Virus record (IMG/VR): IMGVR_UViG_3300036766_000548
Location: 1-64,000 of that record
Source: a virus
Direction: 5' to 3' (one strand)
DNA: 64,000 nt
The notes beneath the pieces are model-generated. The model had not been told where the DNA came from. It ran no database searches and worked only from the letters and a program-made list of their open reading frames with translations. Position 1 is the first letter of the stretch. Each line of letters starts with the position of its first letter. Positions 6,339 to 14,896 of the stretch are shown in pieces. The position numbers were made by a program, and so were the translations under genes.

Positions 6339-8816
6339 ATGCCCGAACAAATTGAAATAGACTTAAAGGGATTCTCAAAAAAGATAAATCCCAAGTTCAT
6401 TCCATTGATAAAGGATCGCCATCCATTACAAATAGTAGTTGGTGGTGCCAATAGTTCTAAATGTTTTGCCAAAGGCATGCAAATTGTAATGTATTCAGGT
6501 GAATTGAAAAATGTAGAAGATATCGTTATTGGTGATTTGTTAATGGGAATTGATTCAACTCCTAGAAAGGTATTAAATACAAATAATGGTTATGGGAAAC
6601 TATATAAAGTATACCAACACCGAGGAGATGATTATACAGTTAATGAAAATCATATTTTATGTTTGAAGAAAAGTAAAAGTTGCAATAGATATAAAGAAGA
6701 TGGAGATTATATAGAAATATCTGTTTCTGATTATTTGAATAAAAGCACAAGATGGAAAAGAAATTTTTTAGGATATAGGACTGGAATTGATTTCTCAAAT
6801 AAGGAAGTTTCTATCGATCCTTATTATCTTGGTTTGTGGTTAGGAGATGGTGATAAAAATAGATTGTCTATTACGTCAATAGATGATGAAATAATAGAAT
6901 ATATATATGATTATGCCAAGAAAATAGGCGAGCGTGTTTCAATGATAAATAAATATGGCTATAATATCAATCATATTAAATATTCAAATGAAGTAAAGAA
7001 AGAGATTGCTAATATTTTTGCTAATGGTATTGTTGGCCATGGTTGGAAAAAAGGAACATTGAGATTAGTATGTGATAAAACTGGAATAAGTAATAGAGTA
7101 TGTTATCAATGGCTGAAAAATAAATCATTCATTAAATTGGTGGAATATTATAAGAAGCATCCAAAAGAAATTGATTATGATATAATTGAAAAAGAAAAAC
7201 AACAGGAAACACTTTACAGTAAGTTTGTTGAATATAATCTATTTTACAATAAGCATATTCCTAATGATTATTTATATAATTCATATGATATTCGATTAAA
7301 GTTATTGGCTGGAATTATTGATACTGATGGAAGTATGAAGGCTAATTGTTATACAGTAATTCAAAAGGATGAAAAATTATCATTCCAAATAAAGTATTTA
7401 GCTAATTCATTAGGATTCAAGTGTTCAATAACTAAAAGAAAATGTGAATGTGTTAATAATGGAGTGATAGGCGATTACTATTCAATGTGTATTTCTGGTA
7501 ATACTGAAAAAATACCTTGTAGGATAAAAAGAAAGATAGTAAAAAATCAAAGTGATAGAAAAGATCATTCGGTAATAGGAATTGATATTATTCAAATGGA
7601 AGATGGCGAATATTATGGATTTACTGTAGATAAGGATAATAAAGTTTTACTATCTGATTTTACAATAACACACAATTCATATAGCTATGCAGAAAAGATT
7701 ATTTATCATACAATACGGGAAAAGTATTTCCGGTGTTTGGCTACACGAAAAGTAAAAAAGGATGTAAAGCATTCTGTCTACGATCAATTGCGCGAAGTAT
7801 TGAATAGGTATAAATTAGAAAACTATTTCACTTACAATAATACTGAAAGTAATATTGTTTGCAAGTTGAATGGAAATGATATATTAGGCGTAGGTCTTGA
7901 TGATGTAAACAAATTAAAATCATTCACCAATCCTACATTCTTTTGGGCAGAAGAAGCTGATCAAATGACTCCAGATGATATTGAGCAATTAAGTCTACGA
8001 TTGCGTGGCCCTGACTATTGTTTCTTTCAAGGTGGATTGACATTAAATCCAATCAACGCCCAGCATTGGATCAAGTTAAAATATTTTGATCATAAGAATG
8101 ATGGGTGGATAACACATCATTCTACATATAAGGATAATCAATTCCTTTCGCCTAAAATTATTCAAAGAATGGAAGCGATAACTGATCCATATTATATAAA
8201 AGTATATGTGAATGGAGAATGGGGAATATTTACAAATGGTGTATTCTCAAATTATATAATAGAGGATTTTGATTATACAGAAAACGATTTAGAAGATGTT
8301 TGTTATGGAATGGACTTTGGATTTACCCATGCCCAGGCGATTGAGTGCGCTGGATTCAAGGATGGCGAATTATATGTATTTGACGAGTTGTGGGAAAAGG
8401 GGAAAACAAACAATCAATTCATGGATGATGCGAAAGACTATTTCGGTGATAAATTATATGATATGAGGATGACATGTGATTCCGCCGATCCTGACAAGAT
8501 AATAGAATGGGATAGAAGTGGATTTAGAGTAGAATCCGCGAAAAAGGGCCCAGGATCAGTGCGGTTTGGCATTGAATATTTGGTTGATAAAAAGATACAT
8601 ATACATGAAAGCAAGTGTGCCAATATCGCAAAAGAGATTCAACAGTTCAGGCGCAAAGAAGACAAGAATGGAAATGTTACTGAGGATTTTATAGAAGTGA
8701 ATGATGATGGAATAGCGGCATTGCGATATGGTACTGAATATATTTGGTCAAATACAAATCAAGTTTTTTATGATGGCACTAATGATAAATGGTCATTAAG
8801 CGAATTGGGATTATAA
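6339..8816 (+). CDS. terL: Terminase large subunit with in-frame intein
   Basis: 825 codons. Removing an intein (residues 42-446) gives a ~420-residue terminase of the PBSX/SPP1 type. Splicing would rebuild the Walker A region as GGANSSK-SYSYAEK. Further marks are FFWAEEADQM (Walker B with catalytic Glu) and the nuclease half beginning YGMDFGFTHAQA, with CDSADPDKI and NDDGIAALRYG supplying acidic metal ligands. The protein translocates and cuts concatemeric DNA during head filling. Without protein splicing the ATPase site is split, so packaging would depend on splicing. It is followed 14 bp later by the portal gene, whose RBS is AAGGAG. Confidence 0.93.
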   Translation: MPEQIEIDLKGFSKKINPKFIPLIKDRHPLQIVVGGANSSKCFAKGMQIVMYSGELKNVEDIVIGDLLMGIDSTPRKVLNTNNGYGKLYKVYQHRGDDYTVNENHILCLKKSKSCNRYKEDGDYIEISVSDYLNKSTRWKRNFLGYRTGIDFSNKEVSIDPYYLGLWLGDGDKNRLSITSIDDEIIEYIYDYAKKIGERVSMINKYGYNINHIKYSNEVKKEIANIFANGIVGHGWKKGTLRLVCDKTGISNRVCYQWLKNKSFIKLVEYYKKHPKEIDYDIIEKEKQQETLYSKFVEYNLFYNKHIPNDYLYNSYDIRLKLLAGIIDTDGSMKANCYTVIQKDEKLSFQIKYLANSLGFKCSITKRKCECVNNGVIGDYYSMCISGNTEKIPCRIKRKIVKNQSDRKDHSVIGIDIIQMEDGEYYGFTVDKDNKVLLSDFTITHNSYSYAEKIIYHTIREKYFRCLATRKVKKDVKHSVYDQLREVLNRYKLENYFTYNNTESNIVCKLNGNDILGVGLDDVNKLKSFTNPTFFWAEEADQMTPDDIEQLSLRLRGPDYCFFQGGLTLNPINAQHWIKLKYFDHKNDGWITHHSTYKDNQFLSPKIIQRMEAITDPYYIKVYVNGEWGIFTNGVFSNYIIEDFDYTENDLEDVCYGMDFGFTHAQAIECAGFKDGELYVFDELWEKGKTNNQFMDDAKDYFGDKLYDMRMTCDSADPDKIIEWDRSGFRVESAKKGPGSVRFGIEYLVDKKIHIHESKCANIAKEIQQFRRKEDKNGNVTEDFIEVNDDGIAALRYGTEYIWSNTNQVFYDGTNDKWSLSELGL
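6462..7676 (+). mobile_element. Intein with LAGLIDADG homing endonuclease inside TerL
   Basis: 405 residues from Cys42 to Asn446 of the terL product. The N-terminal splice block begins CFAKGMQIVMYSGE with block B TVNENH. The C-terminal block ends FTITHN followed by Ser, the expected HN/S splice junction. Two LAGLIDADG-like helices, LGLWLGDG (about residue 164) and LAGIIDTDG (about 322), mark a homing endonuclease. The insertion lies exactly inside the ATPase P-loop, a classic intein target because it cannot be lost imprecisely. All splice residues seen are intact, so it is probably active. Confidence 0.92.
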
Positions 8817-8830
8817 AGGAGATTTAATAA

Positions 8831-10381
8831 ATGACTTTACAAAAGACTTCTAAAATAGTTTTAACTAATGAAGATATCTTGAAATATATTCAGGATTATG
8901 AGATTAAAACAGTCCCTCGCTTGAATGATTTATGGGAATACTACAAAGGTAAGAATGTAAAGATCACCAATAGGAAAACCCCAGATCCAAACAATCCTGA
9001 TAATAAAATAATTGTTAGCTATGGCAGGAAAATCGTCACTACTTATACTGGTTATGGGTATAGACCAAAATATATTACATATAAACCAAATATTAAGAAA
9101 ACAGAAGAACAGATAAATTCAAACGAAATGCATGTATCTGATGCCACTACAAATATTCCCGATCCTGTAGAAAAAGTATATACTAATGAAATACAAATTA
9201 TTTATAATTCAAATAATGAACATATTAAAACAAATAGAGCTGGTAGGAATATAGCTATATTTGGTTTTAGTTATGAATTGTTGTATGTGGATTCTGAATA
9301 TCAATTAAATGACGGGCAATTAAATACATTGGTGGCCCCTAAATTCTTTACTGTTGACCCTAGGGAAATGGTAGTATTATATAATTATGATCCAGAACCA
9401 AAAATAATAATGGCAATTCGTTATTATAAAATATCAGATAATGAATATAAAGTAGAAGTTTATTACAAAAATATGGTGGAAAGGTATGTTCGCTATAGGG
9501 ATGAAACAAATAATACTGTAAATGAATGGAGATTGAAAGCGGATATAGAAAACCCATCTACAATAAATTTCTTTTCCGGTATTCCTGTAGTGGCTTTTTA
9601 TCGCGGCGATGAAATGCAATCCATCATGGAAAATGTTTTGACATTGATAGATTCCTATGATGTGCTAATAAGCGATTCCATGAATGAATTTGATAGATTC
9701 GCTTTTGCTTATTTGATAATGAAACGGATAAGCCTGACCAACCCACAATCCAAAAAAGATCCTATAACAACAAGTAATGCATTAAAGGAATTAAAGAGAC
9801 GACGGGTGTTCGAGGGATTAGATAAAGATTCAGATGTAAAATTTCTAACAAAAGATATCCCCACAGAGTTCATTGAATATATGGCGAGTAAACTGAAAGA
9901 GGAAATACATTTACAATCCCATGTTCCCGATTTCACCACATTGACTGGGGCATTAAGCGGCGCTGCTATTGACAGGTTATTATTCGATTTTGAGAACTTA
10001 GTATCTAGCGATGAAGCTGATTTTGATGTGGCATTAATTAGAAGGGGAGAATTAATAACAGATTTTCTAGTTAAATTAGGAAGACTTTCTAAGGATTCTG
10101 ATTTTGCTACTATGATAAATATTTCGCATAAGCGTAATTTGCCATTGGACAGGAATAGTTTTGCTACAATGGCACAATTATTAGTAAATGGCGGATTTAG
10201 TAGAAGAATGATAGTATCGCAGATGCCCGAGGATATGGTGCCGGATGTAGAGGCAGAACTTGAGGAAGAAAAAAAGGAATACGTTGCGATGAATGGCGCT
10301 GATAATTTATATAATAATATAGATGAATTTGGAAATCCTATTGAAGAGATAGAAAATACTAATTTAGAACAAGGAGCATGA
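8831..10381 (+). CDS. Portal protein, SPP1 gp6-like
   Basis: 516 residues, next to terL as portals normally are. SPP1 gp6-type features are an N-terminal YIQDYEIKTVPRLNDLWEYYKGK, VSYGRKIVTTYTGYGY, YVDSEYQLND, and a long helical C-terminal part ending in an acidic tail (EAELEEEKKEY). A dodecameric ring of this protein forms the DNA entry vertex and docks the terminase. The stop (TGA) overlaps the ATG-bearing region of the next MGGPGSGR gene. Confidence 0.87.
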   Translation: MTLQKTSKIVLTNEDILKYIQDYEIKTVPRLNDLWEYYKGKNVKITNRKTPDPNNPDNKIIVSYGRKIVTTYTGYGYRPKYITYKPNIKKTEEQINSNEMHVSDATTNIPDPVEKVYTNEIQIIYNSNNEHIKTNRAGRNIAIFGFSYELLYVDSEYQLNDGQLNTLVAPKFFTVDPREMVVLYNYDPEPKIIMAIRYYKISDNEYKVEVYYKNMVERYVRYRDETNNTVNEWRLKADIENPSTINFFSGIPVVAFYRGDEMQSIMENVLTLIDSYDVLISDSMNEFDRFAFAYLIMKRISLTNPQSKKDPITTSNALKELKRRRVFEGLDKDSDVKFLTKDIPTEFIEYMASKLKEEIHLQSHVPDFTTLTGALSGAAIDRLLFDFENLVSSDEADFDVALIRRGELITDFLVKLGRLSKDSDFATMINISHKRNLPLDRNSFATMAQLLVNGGFSRRMIVSQMPEDMVPDVEAELEEEKKEYVAMNGADNLYNNIDEFGNPIEEIENTNLEQGA

Positions 10382-10382
10382 T

Positions 10383-10652
10383 ATGGGTGGACCAGGATCA
10401 GGAAGAAGGAAGGGCGGCGGTAAAGGATTTAGTACATCAGGTAAAAATCCAAGTTTAGGTAGGGCCGGGGCATTTAAATCAATGTTCCAAAAAGGGCCTT
10501 CAACAAAGCAAATGAGAACTGAAAAGAAAGCATTGCAAATTAAAAAAGCTACAAATAGAAAAAACGCTAGCGTGCAATTGTCTAAACCATCTACTAAAGG
10601 CGTTCAAAAAATGTATTATAAAAATGTTAGGTCTGCTAATAAGGCACATTAA
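10383..10652 (+). CDS. MGGPGSGR-family small basic protein, copy 3 (89 aa)
   Basis: Starts MGGPGSGRRKGGGKGFSTSGK, then a Lys-rich region with no other recognisable domain, ending KSANKAH-like residues. It lies between portal and head-protein genes and is followed directly by a 16-codon echo of the head-protein start. Same N-terminus as the copies at 5817, 6142 and 10717. Confidence 0.75.
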   Translation: MGGPGSGRRKGGGKGFSTSGKNPSLGRAGAFKSMFQKGPSTKQMRTEKKALQIKKATNRKNASVQLSKPSTKGVQKMYYKNVRSANKAH

Positions 10653-10703
10653 ATGACTTTATCAAAGTTAGAGCATCAAGCATTAAATACTCTATTAAAA
10701 TAA
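10653..10703 (+). pseudogene. 16-codon echo of the head-protein gene start
   Basis: Reads MTLSKLEHQALNTLLK then stops. This is nearly the same as the start of the gene at 10928 (MDLSKLEHQALNTLLK), and the DNA is almost identical over about 48 bp. It directly follows the stop of MGGPGSGR copy 3. It looks like a scar of duplication or gene insertion, not a working gene. Confidence 0.7.
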
Positions 10704-10716
10704 GAAGGAGCATAAT

Positions 10717-10923
10717 ATGGGTGGACCAGGATCAGGAAGAAGGAAAGGTGGTGGTAAAATGCAAGGTATCATGGGGGCAAAATTTAAAAGAACAAAACCA
10801 TTAAGTGAATATGAAAGAGTATTGAAAAAAAATCCAGCAATTCAGACTTCTAAGCTGGGAAGATCACCAACTAGAAAAACAAACATTAAAATACCATCTA
10901 GACGTCAATATCCTACGTGGTAA
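10717..10923 (+). CDS. MGGPGSGR-family small basic protein, copy 4 (68 aa)
   Basis: Starts MGGPGSGRRKGGGKMQGIM, preceded by AAGGAG. The rest is basic and Pro-rich (RSPTRKTNIKIPSRRQYPTW). It stands 4 bp before the intact Mu F-like head protein, as copy 1 stands before the truncated duplicate of that gene, so gene pair and order are repeated. Confidence 0.75.
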   Translation: MGGPGSGRRKGGGKMQGIMGAKFKRTKPLSEYERVLKKNPAIQTSKLGRSPTRKTNIKIPSRRQYPTW

Positions 10924-10927
10924 TTAA

Positions 10928-11926
10928 ATGGATTTATCAAAGTTAGAGCATCAAGCATTAAATACTCTATTAAAAAATGAAGCTAAGTATTCTAAACAAA
11001 TACAACAGGCCTTGCTTGATTCTCTAACTAATATTTATGGTGAAATGACAAAGATATATTCTAAGTATGCAAAAGTAATTAAGGCGGGCGAAGTTCCTAA
11101 ATTGACTAAAGCCGAAATGACCAAGTATAATAAATATTCCACGATGGAAGATTCCATAATGAAGCAATTAGACCCTGCAATAAAAGCGAATATAAAATCT
11201 ATAAAGAAATTATTGCCTGAACAATTCAACCAAAGCTTTTTCCATTATGCATGGGCAATAGATAATGCTACTGGATTGAGGTTATCATGGGGATTAGTAA
11301 ATACAAAAGCATTGATTGGGGCTTTCGATATAACCAATCCTAAAAATATTGAATTACAGGAAGCTCTAAAAAATTATGGGCCCACTGCAAAGAAAAGAAT
11401 TAGAGCGGCTTTGTTGAATGGTTTAAGTCAAGGAAAGAGTTATAGTCAAATGGCCGGTGATTTGAAAAAATCTATGAATAAGATATATAGTTCAGCTATG
11501 ACGATAGTCCGAACGGAAGGACAGACTGCCATCAATGCTGGGCAAACAATTGCTTATACTAGAGCAATAGAAAATGGTGTGCAGGGCAATGAAGTCTGGG
11601 AAGCCACTAGAGATGCAAGGACTAGACAAGATCATGGATATGCGGATGGGCAAAGGCGCGGAGAAATAATAGAAGGAGCATTTAGTATTGGTGGCAATCC
11701 AGCTTTATATCCTGCCGACCCACAATTACCAGCAGGTGAAAGAATTAATTGCCGATGTAATACTAGATTTGAAATAGATGGATATTCACCTCAATTAATG
11801 AGGACTAGGGAAGAAGGGATTCTGCCTTATATGAATTACCAGTCATATGCAGAACAATATCATCCAGACTGGGTAGATAAAGAAATTCGTTCAATTGTTA
11901 AAAGTAAGAAGTTTGCCGAAGTATAA
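10928..11926 (+). CDS. Mu F-like minor head / head morphogenesis protein
   Basis: 332 residues. The second half has the phage Mu F-like domain: IVRTEGQTAINAGQ, then EVWEATRDARTRQDH, the DGQRRGEI turn, YPADPQLPAGERINCRCNTRF. These proteins are minor capsid components that act in early head assembly and often follow the portal gene. The N-terminal ~60 residues are helical and are the part duplicated at 5970 and 10653. RBS is weak, and the gene may be translated by coupling from copy 4. Confidence 0.87.
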   Translation: MDLSKLEHQALNTLLKNEAKYSKQIQQALLDSLTNIYGEMTKIYSKYAKVIKAGEVPKLTKAEMTKYNKYSTMEDSIMKQLDPAIKANIKSIKKLLPEQFNQSFFHYAWAIDNATGLRLSWGLVNTKALIGAFDITNPKNIELQEALKNYGPTAKKRIRAALLNGLSQGKSYSQMAGDLKKSMNKIYSSAMTIVRTEGQTAINAGQTIAYTRAIENGVQGNEVWEATRDARTRQDHGYADGQRRGEIIEGAFSIGGNPALYPADPQLPAGERINCRCNTRFEIDGYSPQLMRTREEGILPYMNYQSYAEQYHPDWVDKEIRSIVKSKKFAEV

Positions 11927-11942
11927 AGTATCAAGTACCGGG

Positions 11943-11976
11943 ATAAAACGTTATAGCGTAAATGCTATATAGGTTA
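11943..11976 (+). promoter_or_regulatory. Promoter-like motif, divergent copy D
   Basis: ATAAAACGTTATAGCG followed by TAAATGCTATATAGG. It resembles the motif at 61668-61701 (ATAAAACGTCATAGTC then AAATGATTTAATGGG), and a CGGGATA box just upstream of the core is shared too. The extended -10 would be TGC-TATATA (11966-11971). It lies between the head protein and the gene at 12004. Confidence 0.4.
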
Positions 11977-12003
11977 TAGAAAAGATTTTAAGGGAGGTTT
12001 TGT

Positions 12004-12144
12004 ATGCCATTAACGAAAAAAGGTGTAAAGGTTAAGAAAGCATTCGAGGGAGAGTACGGAAAGAAGAAAGGTGAACAGGTATTTTATGCTACTGAGAACA
12101 AACGTAAAATGAAAGGTTCAGTAAAAGGCAAGAAAAAGAAATGA
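12004..12144 (+). CDS. Small basic protein, 46 aa
   Basis: Begins MPLTKKGVKVKKAFEGEYGKK and ends GKKKK, with AGGGAGG upstream. Short Lys-rich proteins of this shape are common beside phage scaffold and capsid genes, but the function is unknown. Its TGA overlaps the next ATG. Confidence 0.65.
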   Translation: MPLTKKGVKVKKAFEGEYGKKKGEQVFYATENKRKMKGSVKGKKKK

Positions 12145-12371
12145 TTACAATAGAAAAAGAAATGATTACAATGGAAAAACAAATTGCCATCATTAAGGAT
12201 TTGGAAATTATTGGTAAACAAATTTCCGATGAAATTGAAAAAAACAAAATTATGAAACAAATGATATTGAGCGAGGAGGCGGCATTAGATGTGAAATTAA
12301 CATATAACTATAAAGCAAAAGTAGATGCGTATGATGTATTAAAAGAAATAATAATCAAAGGAATTGTATGA
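12141..12371 (+). CDS. Hypothetical protein, 76 aa
   Basis: Mostly helical by composition, with a repeated start (MITIEKEMITMEKQ) and charged heptad-like spacing that suggests a short coiled coil. Overlaps both neighbours by 4 bp in an ATGA arrangement. No family recognised. Confidence 0.6.
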   Translation: MITIEKEMITMEKQIAIIKDLEIIGKQISDEIEKNKIMKQMILSEEAALDVKLTYNYKAKVDAYDVLKEIIIKGIV

Positions 12372-12541
12372 TTAGTACAACTGGAACGACAATAGAGAAT
12401 TATCTTGAATGGGTTAAAAATGAAATTGAAAAGAAAGATTATGGCGAAGTATCAATTGAATTTACAATTGGAAATCATCAATTGGTAAAAGTTAAGAAGG
12501 GTTCATTTGATAATGACAAGTTTGAGATGAGGAAACAATAG
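12368..12541 (+). CDS. Hypothetical protein, 57 aa
   Basis: Starts MISTTGTTIENYLEWVKNE and ends FEMRKQ. An N-terminal helix is followed by beta-like segments (VSIEFTIGNHQLVKVKKG). Coupled to the previous gene by an ATGA overlap. No family recognised. The operon segment ends here, just before a promoter and terminator pair. Confidence 0.6.
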   Translation: MISTTGTTIENYLEWVKNEIEKKDYGEVSIEFTIGNHQLVKVKKGSFDNDKFEMRKQ

Positions 12542-12545
12542 ATAC

Positions 12546-12574
12546 TTTATATAATAAATATAAAATGATATAAT
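12546..12574 (+). promoter_or_regulatory. Probable promoter, twin of the one at 5247
   Basis: TTTATA (12546-12551), 17-bp spacer, extended -10 TGATATAAT (TATAAT at 12569-12574). A terminator-like hairpin begins only ~45 bp downstream, so the immediate product would be a short RNA unless the hairpin is read through. Confidence 0.55.
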
Positions 12575-12616
12575 ATATATTATAGAATATATAGCATCGA
12601 GCAGAAATACTGTAGA

Positions 12617-12657
12617 TGGCTAGAAGTTCCTAATAATGGGATTTCAGCCATTTTTTT
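12617..12657 (+). terminator. Hairpin with T-run (terminator or attenuator)
   Basis: TGGCT (12617-12621) pairs with AGCCA (12646-12650), continuing with an imperfect GAA/TTC stem, and is followed by seven T residues. It stands between the promoter at 12546 and the gene at 12673, so it could attenuate that gene or end a ~75-nt RNA. Confidence 0.55.
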
Positions 12658-12672
12658 ATTTAGGAGAGTTTT

Positions 12673-12846
12673 ATGGGAAGGTATTCAAATGTTACTTGTT
12701 TGAATATAAATAAGCCTAATTGCGAATTTTATGATTCTAATAGATTATGCCCAGATAATTGTGAAGGATTTGTTACCGTTACAAGTCCCACTATAAAAGA
12801 TTTTGAGTTACTACCGATAGAAAAGAAAAATAAGGTTAAGGAGTAA
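12673..12846 (+). CDS. Cys-containing small protein, 57 aa
   Basis: Begins MGRYSNVTCLNINKPNCEFYD with further Cys in RLCPDNCEGF, giving four cysteines spaced as a possible zinc or disulfide knuckle. RBS AGGAG. No family recognised. Sits downstream of the attenuator-like hairpin. Confidence 0.6.
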   Translation: MGRYSNVTCLNINKPNCEFYDSNRLCPDNCEGFVTVTSPTIKDFELLPIEKKNKVKE

Positions 12847-12848
12847 TT

Positions 12849-13010
12849 ATGTCGAAAGAGAATGTCTTGAAGATTGTAGGGATTTCTGGAATTGTTGTGG
12901 GATCGGGTTGTTTATATTTTACTGGAACTAGCACTAGTCTTATTGGTACACTTGTCGGAGCGGTATTTGTTTTGATCGGCATCGTGATAAGTTTTTTCAA
13001 GAAAGCGTGA
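12849..13010 (+). CDS. Small membrane protein, 53 aa
   Basis: Two hydrophobic segments (IVGISGIVVGSGCLYF and LIGTLVGAVFVLIGIVISFF) separated by a short polar turn, with a basic C-terminus. A short hairpin membrane protein in the head gene region. No family recognised. It begins 3 bp after the previous stop. Confidence 0.6.
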   Translation: MSKENVLKIVGISGIVVGSGCLYFTGTSTSLIGTLVGAVFVLIGIVISFFKKA

Positions 13011-13023
13011 GGAGATATAATCT

Positions 13024-13350
13024 ATGTTAACGATCAGGCAAAGGAAACTTGACGCGCGGGCTCATAGGCAGGAATCTCTCCATGGGGTTACTACTGAAAA
13101 GACCTTAATCAAAACTCCACAGCCAAAGAATTTTCCTGTTAATGAAATTATAAAATTAGGTGCTCCATTATCAAAAGAATTAAAAAAAGAAATGCCATTA
13201 GTCAAGAAAATCTTAATTAAATCCCCTGTAGTTACAGAGGCAATCAAGCGTGGCCCTGGTCGCCCGCGAAAGATTGAATCTGAAAAAATATCAAAAGTAG
13301 AAAAGCGATTAACAGGGAAAAAGACTGTTAAGAGCAAAGGAAAAAGATAA
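13024..13350 (+). CDS. Basic protein with AT-hook-like motif, 108 aa
   Basis: Strongly basic, with RGPGRPRKIE near the C-terminus, the core of an AT-hook that binds the minor groove of AT-rich DNA. The start MLTIRQRKLDARAHRQESLHG follows GAGGAG. Its position just before the scaffold suggests a head-associated DNA-binding protein, but that is inference. Confidence 0.6.
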   Translation: MLTIRQRKLDARAHRQESLHGVTTEKTLIKTPQPKNFPVNEIIKLGAPLSKELKKEMPLVKKILIKSPVVTEAIKRGPGRPRKIESEKISKVEKRLTGKKTVKSKGKR

Positions 13351-13994
13351 TGGAAATCTCTTTAGACGACGTTAAGACTTTCATCGAAGCGAACAAGAAT
13401 GATCCGGCAGTATCTGAATATGTCATTTCTATTTCTGTTGATAGGCCATTAAACATTGAAGTGGTTAAGGGATATCTTGAAACGACCGAAGGCCAACAAG
13501 CAATGGAAAAGCATATCGATAGGGCGAGGACTCAGGCCGTACTAACTCATGATGAAAAAATCAAAAAGGAAAAGGAAGCCGAGATTGCCCGAAGAGTCAA
13601 TGAAAAATTAATGGAAATGAACAAGGAAGATACGCCTGAACAGAGGATGATTAAAGAACAGAATATTAGGATGAAGGAACTTGAGGATAAATATGAGAAT
13701 GATAAGAAGCTTTCTAAGATAAATGAAATTGCATATAAGGAAGGAATTGATCCAGCTTTTGTAGGTGGGATTTCATTTGATTCCGCTGAACAATTTGGTC
13801 TTTATGCGAATAATTTCAAGAATTATATCAAGAAAGCAAATGAAAAAGCATTAAATGAATTTATAGCATCAACATCAGTTAGGCCAAAGACTGGTAACGG
13901 GCCAGAAGATAAATTCAATGTTGATAATTTATCTGATAAGGAAATCCTAGCGATGGAAATGGCCGGTACATTGGATGCCGCGCTTAAAGGTTAA
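13350..13994 (+). CDS. Capsid scaffolding protein
   Basis: 214 residues directly ahead of the coat protein. The middle is a long charged coiled coil (KIKKEKEAEIARRVNEKLMEMNKED... RMKELEDKYENDKK), and the C-terminus is a small helical part, the usual architecture of phage scaffolds of the DUF4355 type. It would direct assembly of the coat shell and be lost from mature heads. Its start overlaps the previous stop by 1 bp. Confidence 0.72.
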   Translation: MEISLDDVKTFIEANKNDPAVSEYVISISVDRPLNIEVVKGYLETTEGQQAMEKHIDRARTQAVLTHDEKIKKEKEAEIARRVNEKLMEMNKEDTPEQRMIKEQNIRMKELEDKYENDKKLSKINEIAYKEGIDPAFVGGISFDSAEQFGLYANNFKNYIKKANEKALNEFIASTSVRPKTGNGPEDKFNVDNLSDKEILAMEMAGTLDAALKG

Positions 13995-14008
13995 AAGGAG
14001 TATATAAT

Positions 14009-14878
14009 ATGAGTTTAGACAAGTTCAAGCCGCAGATTTGGAGTTCTAAGCTATTTGTTAGGCTTCAAAAGAATTTAGTTTTTGCTTCTGTAGTGAATCG
14101 TGATTATGAAGGGGATATTTCTGGTTATGGTGATACTGTAAAGATCAATGAAATCGGTGATATTACTGTAAGTGATTATACTGGTACGCTTACTTGGCAG
14201 ACTCTTACTGACGCTCAAAAGATTCTATTAATTGATCAGAAGAAGTCTTTCAGCTTCTCCATTGATGATGTCGATTCTGCTCAAATGCATCCCAAGGTAA
14301 TGAATGCCGCTATGCAGGCAGCTTCTTATGCTATTGCAAATACTGTAGATTCTTTTATTGCTGGACTTTATTCTGGTGCTGGTATTACTAACTCTACCTA
14401 TATGGGAACAGCGACTGCACCTATTGCCATTACAACTGGCAACGTACTTTATACTCTTTCTTATGCTGCAAGATATATGGATGAGAATAATGTTCCTACC
14501 CAGGAACGTTTCTTAGTCATTCCTCCTTGGCTTCACCAGAAACTTTTACTTGTTGAAACAGGGTCTATCACTGCAGCGGCTGAACCTAAAGTATTTAGTG
14601 ATGATGTTCTAACTTCTGGTTATGTTGGCCAGCTTTATGGGTTTAATTTACTTCTTTCCAATAACGTTGTTAATGCTGGTACCGCTGCATCTGTAATTTC
14701 TGCTGTAATGGGTCTTAATAGAACTGCTATTAGTTATGCAGGGCAGATTTCTAAGATTGAAGCCGTGCAGAGAGAATCTACTTTCGATGATGGTGTTAAG
14801 GGTCTTTATGTTTATGGTGCTAAGGTTGTCCGCCCTGCTGCTTTAGCAACCTTATATCTTACTGAAGCTGCTGGCTAA
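14009..14878 (+). CDS. Major capsid (coat) protein
   Basis: 289 residues, P22 coat/Gp5-like group of HK97-fold proteins: SLDKFKPQIWSSKLFVRLQKNLVFA at the start, YGDTVKINEIGDITVSDYTG, SFSIDDVDSAQ, and a C-terminal GLYVYGAKVVRPAALATLYL. Codon use is richer in C and G at third positions than in neighbours, as expected for a highly expressed gene, and the RBS AAGGAG is strong. It is the main shell protein and follows the scaffold. Confidence 0.87.
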   Translation: MSLDKFKPQIWSSKLFVRLQKNLVFASVVNRDYEGDISGYGDTVKINEIGDITVSDYTGTLTWQTLTDAQKILLIDQKKSFSFSIDDVDSAQMHPKVMNAAMQAASYAIANTVDSFIAGLYSGAGITNSTYMGTATAPIAITTGNVLYTLSYAARYMDENNVPTQERFLVIPPWLHQKLLLVETGSITAAAEPKVFSDDVLTSGYVGQLYGFNLLLSNNVVNAGTAASVISAVMGLNRTAISYAGQISKIEAVQRESTFDDGVKGLYVYGAKVVRPAALATLYLTEAAG

Positions 14879-14896
14879 GGCTAGGAGGATAAAAAT

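Noticed and set aside
13062-13337. 91-residue frame opposite the AT-hook protein
   Set aside because: Shadow of a well-placed plus-strand gene with ribosome binding site; sequence is not protein-like.
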